Shown piece after piece: positions 61,051 through 64,000 of a DNA stretch of 64,000 bases (position 1 is the first letter of the stretch; every line of letters starts with the position of its first letter). A program made the position numbers and the translations under genes. The notes below the pieces were generated by a model that saw only the letters and a program-made list of their open reading frames with translations, searched no databases and had not been told where the DNA came from. Origin of the DNA: Planococcus sp. CPCC 101016. GTDB taxonomy: Bacteria > Bacillota > Bacilli > Bacillales_A > Planococcaceae. The DNA is taken from positions 434,001-498,000 of the forward strand of contig NZ_VOHB01000002.1 of the NCBI RefSeq assembly GCF_007859295.1, written 5' to 3'.

Positions 61051-61076
61051 ATACCCTTTCTAAAACATATTTTAAC
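61051..61076 (-). promoter_or_regulatory. Candidate SigB promoter of the lipoprotein gene
   Basis: On the minus strand GTTAAA (61071-61076), 14 bases, GGGTAT (61051-61056), with a perfect -10 element. Confidence 0.6.
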
Positions 61077-61226
61077 CCTTCGAAGAGAACTCAACAAAGC
61101 AGCTGAACTCTTCAAACCTTCAAAAGCTGCCAGTCCTATGATTTTTGCTGTTCACTAAACGAATTACATATCTTTTCATTTGCCTGTACTGGGTGTATGG
61201 TTTGGGAAAAGGAATGAGGTGAAAAG

Positions 61227-61526
61227 ATGGAATTGATTGAAACTCCGAATGCATTAAAAGAGAAAAGCAAACATGTCCAAAAAGCGTTAAGTTTCAGCAA
61301 AACAAAAGTTGTTAACATCCAGTTGCAGGCTGGAGAAGAGATTGCTGAACATGACTCACCCGCTGATGTCATCATTATCGTCCGCAGTGGGAAAGTTTTA
61401 TTTTCAGTGGAAGGGGAGACGGTGGAGGCTGCACCTGATAATATTCTCCACATGAGCCCAAAGGAAAAGCATAGCCTGACAGCAATTGAGCCAAGCGATT
61501 TACTGGTTCTGCAAATTACTCCATGA
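61227..61526 (+). CDS. Small cupin-domain protein
   Basis: This 99-residue single-cupin protein has strands L-Q-A-G-E-E-I-A-E-H near 33-42, V-I-I-I-V-R-S-G-K-V-L-F-S-V-E-G near 48-63 and the second motif S-P-K-E-K-H-S-L near 78. The metal histidines are few (His42, His82), so metal binding is uncertain. Substrate unknown. GAGGTG precedes the ATG. Confidence 0.8.
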   Translation: MELIETPNALKEKSKHVQKALSFSKTKVVNIQLQAGEEIAEHDSPADVIIIVRSGKVLFSVEGETVEAAPDNILHMSPKEKHSLTAIEPSDLLVLQITP

Positions 61527-61528
61527 AA

Positions 61529-61559
61529 AAAGCTCACGCTGACAATGCGTGGGCTTTTG
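61529..61559 (+). terminator. Terminator after the cupin gene
   Basis: AAAGCTCACGC (61529-61539) pairs with GCGTGGGCTTT (61547-61557, one G-U), ending in TTTT. Confidence 0.8.
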
Positions 61560-61585
61560 TATGTTAAAAATTCAATTGTTTATAT

Positions 61586-61726
61586 AGCGCTTCCGCTTTT
61601 ATAATTGTCCAGCTCCAGCGCCCAGCTCTTTGGGTCATAAGCCAACCCGGCTGTGCAGCAAAGAACGCCGCTTCGCCGGTCTGTCTTATGCCCGTCAGAG
61701 CTACATGGGCGCTTTCGCTTTTCTTG
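61586..61726 (+). repeat. Stop-adjacent stem-loop repeat, full type-A copy
   Basis: It runs from GCGCTTCCGCTTTTATAA through GTCCAGCTCCAGCGCCCAGC, GGGTCATAAGCC, GCAAAGAACGCC and CTTATGCCCGTC to GGGCGCTTTCGCTTTTC. AGCGCCC pairs with GGGCGCT, CATAAG with CTTATG. The right end stops 3 bases before the stop of the minus-strand gene. Confidence 0.85.
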
Positions 61727-62443
61727 TTACCATTCAAAATTTTCGGGGTACTCTGCCTTTATAGGGATTTCGTGTATCGATTTTTTGTAAGGTGTGGCGG
61801 CAGTTAGGAGTTGGTTGCGAAAAGCTGTATAGTCCTGGTCTTGTATTGCAATTTTCATAGCAATAGCCGATAAGCTCTGTTCGCGCTGCTGTTTGGTCAT
61901 ATCGATGTATTTCAAATTCAAGAAGTCGACGTACTGGACTGCATAATCATTCACTGTCACCGGCTGATTGAAGGCTTTCACTATCAGCTCAAATTCTTCC
62001 TGGGGCACATGTCCCTGCAAGCAATCAAGAACTAATGACTGAAACCGGAAAATGACCGGCAAATGGATATCCCATAGGGGGAATTGTTTTTCTTCCTGAT
62101 AGAATTTAACGAAATCCTTCAAGGCGATGGCGGCATAAATTAATTCTGGCCATAGCACTTCAGCAGAAAAGTATATGTTCTTATCGGGTGCAATAAACCC
62201 GTGCTGCTTCATCGTATGTTCATGCAGACCATTAAAGACAAAATCGACATTGCGGTCGCCTTGGACTGCATGGCGAATTTCATAGGAAATGCCGAGGATA
62301 CGCATACGGGATCCTTCATAGCCGTAATATTGGTCTTCTTTGCCTACCACCCTGTAAATAGCCTGATTGAGTTCATCCAGGTCGAAGTAGTCCCCGCTAA
62401 TTTTAACGCCAGTATGATTCGGCGTGCTTTTCATCGTCAGCAT
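61727..62443 (-). CDS. DUF6904-like conserved protein of unknown function
   Basis: This 238-residue cytosolic protein opens with T-G-V-K-I-S-G-D-Y-F-D-L-D-E-L-N-Q-A-I-Y, then G-S-R-M-R-I-L-G-I-S-Y-E-I-R-H-A near residue 45, blocks I recall from DUF6904 proteins of Firmicutes. The rest is helical. No catalytic motif is evident. AAGGAGGATACTGAC precedes the ATG at 62443. It starts 13 bases after the rluF stop, so the two are probably one transcript. Confidence 0.65.
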   Translation of the reverse strand: MLTMKSTPNHTGVKISGDYFDLDELNQAIYRVVGKEDQYYGYEGSRMRILGISYEIRHAVQGDRNVDFVFNGLHEHTMKQHGFIAPDKNIYFSAEVLWPELIYAAIALKDFVKFYQEEKQFPLWDIHLPVIFRFQSLVLDCLQGHVPQEEFELIVKAFNQPVTVNDYAVQYVDFLNLKYIDMTKQQREQSLSAIAMKIAIQDQDYTAFRNQLLTAATPYKKSIHEIPIKAEYPENFEW

Positions 62444-62456
62444 GTCAGTATCCTCC

Positions 62457-63164
62457 TTAGCGTTTCGGTGTGTATTCGAGTTGATTGAATAATTCGTTGC
62501 GCTCTGCTTCGGTCAAATCGCGCCATTCACCGACAGCTAAGTCACCTAATTGGATATTCATGATGCGGACTCTCTGTAAATTGCGGACTTCATACCCCAG
62601 CGCTGTACACATGCGGCGTATCTGACGGTTCAAACCTTGACGCAATGTTAGTTTAAAAGTATACGCAGAGAGTTTGACGGCTTTTGCCGGAAGCGTCTTC
62701 GTATCAAGAATTTCCACGCCTTCTTCCATTTTTGCTATAAAGGATTCTGTAATAGGCATGTCGACTTTAACGATGTATTCCTTTTCGTGCTCATTTTCAG
62801 CCCGCAGAATTTCGTTGACGATATCCCCATCGTTAGTCAATAGGATGAGTCCTTCCGAATCTTTATCAAGCCGTCCTATATGGAAGATGCGCTCAGGATG
62901 GTTAACAAAGTCAACAATGTTCCCTTCAATATGGCGTTCTGTTGTACTGGTGATGCCCACCGGTTTATTTAAGGCCAAATAGACATATTGCTGTTTTGGC
63001 TGTTCGATGATTTGACCATCGACGCGAACTTCATCTTTTAGTTCGACTTTGCTGCCGAGTTCGGCCGTTTGTCCATTAATGGTCACCCGACCGGCCTCAA
63101 TAAATTTATCGGCTCCTCGCCGTGAAGTGATTCCTGTCTCGCTTAAAAACTTATTGATTCGCAT
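62457..63164 (-). CDS. rluF: 23S rRNA pseudouridine synthase RluF
   Basis: This 235-residue enzyme isomerises a uridine in 23S rRNA (U2604 region in E. coli). The N-terminal S4 RNA-binding domain (1-60, M-R-I-N-K-F-L-S-E-T-G) is followed by the RsuA/RluF catalytic domain with H-I-G-R-L-D-K-D-S-E-G-L near 95, whose aspartate is catalytic, and R-Q-G-L-N-R-Q-I-R-R-M near 176. The RluF label rests on the S-R-R-G-A-D-K-F-I-E-A-G-R-V start; RluB/RsuA relatives are less likely. Confidence 0.88.
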   Translation of the reverse strand: MRINKFLSETGITSRRGADKFIEAGRVTINGQTAELGSKVELKDEVRVDGQIIEQPKQQYVYLALNKPVGITSTTERHIEGNIVDFVNHPERIFHIGRLDKDSEGLILLTNDGDIVNEILRAENEHEKEYIVKVDMPITESFIAKMEEGVEILDTKTLPAKAVKLSAYTFKLTLRQGLNRQIRRMCTALGYEVRNLQRVRIMNIQLGDLAVGEWRDLTEAERNELFNQLEYTPKR

Positions 63165-63205
63165 ACTAAATTCCTCTCAGTTCTAAATTTCCTAGTCTCG
63201 CTCTC

Positions 63206-63234
63206 ATTATACATCAACCGAACAGGCGAATAAA
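63206..63234 (-). promoter_or_regulatory. Candidate SigA promoter of rluF
   Basis: On the minus strand TTTATT (63229-63234), 17 bases, TATAAT (63206-63211), about 40 bases before the ATG. Confidence 0.5.
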
Positions 63235-63324
63235 AAATTTCGACGTTTCACAGTTGCAATTTTTCGATTAGTTTGACAATATAGAAGGGAAGCTGTTATT
63301 GATGCGCCCAGGTATTTTGGATTA

Positions 63325-63339
63325 TTGTAAGCGTGTACA
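63325..63339 (+). promoter_or_regulatory. cre-like site upstream of the aldehyde dehydrogenase gene
   Basis: TTGTAAGCGTGTACA matches WTGNAANCGNWNNCW with one mismatch. It lies downstream of a TTGACA (63273-63278) and just before the ribosome binding site, where CcpA binding would block transcription. Confidence 0.5.
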
Positions 63340-63372
63340 TAATAGTAATACGAGTAAAGGGGAGAAATGGGA

Positions 63373-64000
63373 ATGGTCTATGCAATGCCAAACACAGAAG
63401 GTTCAAAAATTACGTTTAAAGACAAGTATGAGAACTTTATAAACGGAGAGTGGAAAGCGCCGGTCAAAGGGCAATACTTCGAGAACGTTTCACCGGTAAC
63501 AGGCAAGAAGTTTACGGAAATAGCCCGCTCAACCGCTGAAGACGTAGAACTGGCTCTTGACGCAGCACATGCTGCAAAAGACGCATGGGGCAAAACTTCG
63601 GTCACTGAACGTGCCAATGCACTGCTGAAGATTGCAGACCGGATGGAGCAGAATCTGGAAATGTTGGCAGTTGCAGAAACTTGGGATAACGGCAAAGCGG
63701 TGCGTGAAACATTAAATGCCGATTTGCCGTTGGCAATTGATCATTTCCGTTATTTCGCTGGAGCAATCCGCGCGCAGGAAGGGTCATTGAGCCAAATCGA
63801 CAACGATACGGTAGCATACCACTTCCATGAACCGCTTGGTGTTGTTGGACAAATCATTCCATGGAATTTCCCGATATTAATGGCTGTCTGGAAACTGGCT
63901 CCTGCTCTTGCTGCCGGTAACTGTGTCGTATTGAAGCCTGCTGAGCAGACGCCGGCAAGTATTCTTGTGTTAGCTGAACTGATCGGTGACATTCTGCCTC
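63373..64000 (+). CDS. NAD-dependent aldehyde dehydrogenase, ExaC/AldA type, N-terminal part
   Basis: The gene runs off the right edge; 209 codons are present. It opens [10 protein letters not shown] and shows F-I-N-G-E-W near residue 23, S-P-V-T-G near 40, A-E-T-W-D-N-G-K near 104, and the family block [11 protein letters not shown] near 156, with [13 protein letters not shown] near 182. From memory it matches class-II acetaldehyde dehydrogenases of the ExaC/AcoD kind. The catalytic Cys and Glu lie outside the window. ATG at 63373 is 8 bases after AAAGGGGAG; one at 63367 is too close. A cre-like site suggests carbon-source control. Confidence 0.9.
   Translation, partial: MVYAMPNTEGSKITFKDKYENFINGEWKAPVKGQYFENVSPVTGKKFTEIARSTAEDVELALDAAHAAKDAWGKTSVTERANALLKIADRMEQNLEMLAVAETWDNGKAVRETLNADLPLAIDHFRYFAGAIRAQEGSLSQIDNDTVAYHFHEPLGVVGQIIPWNFPILMAVWKLAPALAAGNCVVLKPAEQTPASILVLAELIGDILP

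Noticed and set aside
1..64000. tRNA, rRNA, prophage or transposase genes
   Set aside because: None was recognised on either strand.

Overview
The window looks like a chromosomal segment of a Gram-positive, pigmented Bacillales bacterium close to Planococcus/Planomicrobium. The reasons are Bacillus-type ribosome binding sites and TTG/GTG starts, a C30 (staphyloxanthin-like) carotenoid cluster, Mrp antiporter, DbpA/YxiN, RecQ and GltB/GltD of Bacillus type, and plausible sigma-B, WalR, CcpA and ParB sites. The genus is an inference. I found no rRNA, tRNA, phage, IS element or CRISPR array.

Layout: 0-7 kb holds the end of a CoA-transferase gene, a VOC protein, rlmN, and a sugar ABC importer divergent from an MsmX-type ATPase. 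6.9-10.6 kb is a TPP-riboswitch operon for thiamin salvage (tenA-thiM-thiD-thiE-thiW). 10.7-17.4 kb has a stress protein, an MFS exporter, exonuclease III, a teichoic-acid-type transferase with a parS-like palindrome at its end, and catalase. 17.5-19.6 kb is a compact three-gene unit: two DUF1538 membrane proteins and a tandem P-II-like protein. 19.7-25.5 kb is the full mrpABCDEFG antiporter operon, divergent from a KdpD-type universal stress protein. 26.5-33 kb carries a pentapeptide protein, a peptide transporter, a small XRE regulator, an SDR/DUF4334 pair and recQ. 33.3-39.6 kb is glutamate synthase. 39.7-41.5 kb is A/T-rich and holds a secreted helical protein and a cupin/HD-GYP protein. 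41.5-47.9 kb has a YtxH-like protein, an ATP-grasp gene followed by an alpha-E/transglutaminase fusion, dbpA and a WalR-type LysM/3D cell-wall protein. 48.1-56.3 kb is the carotenoid cluster in two convergent operons. 56.7-64 kb has an RpiR regulator, an amino-acid ABC importer, small stress-type genes, rluF and the start of an aldehyde dehydrogenase.

Three themes link the genes. First, at least seven promoters fit the sigma-B pattern (GTTTAT/GTTAAA, 12-14 bases, GGGNAN), before catalase, the stress protein, the SDR, the DUF1538 operon, crtN, a CBS protein and a lipoprotein, so much of the window may be a general-stress neighbourhood. Second, ion and envelope functions are concentrated here (Mrp, USP, DUF1538/P-II, teichoic-acid enzyme, cell-wall protein, carotenoids). 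Third, a family of stem-loop repeats sits directly after stop codons, mostly between convergent genes; every copy starts 0 or 3 bases after a stop.

The best candidate for an undescribed system is the DUF1538-DUF1538-tandem P-II operon: paired membrane halves matched by a two-domain P-II-like cytosolic protein. The alpha-E/transglutaminase fusion and the stop-codon-linked repeats are next.
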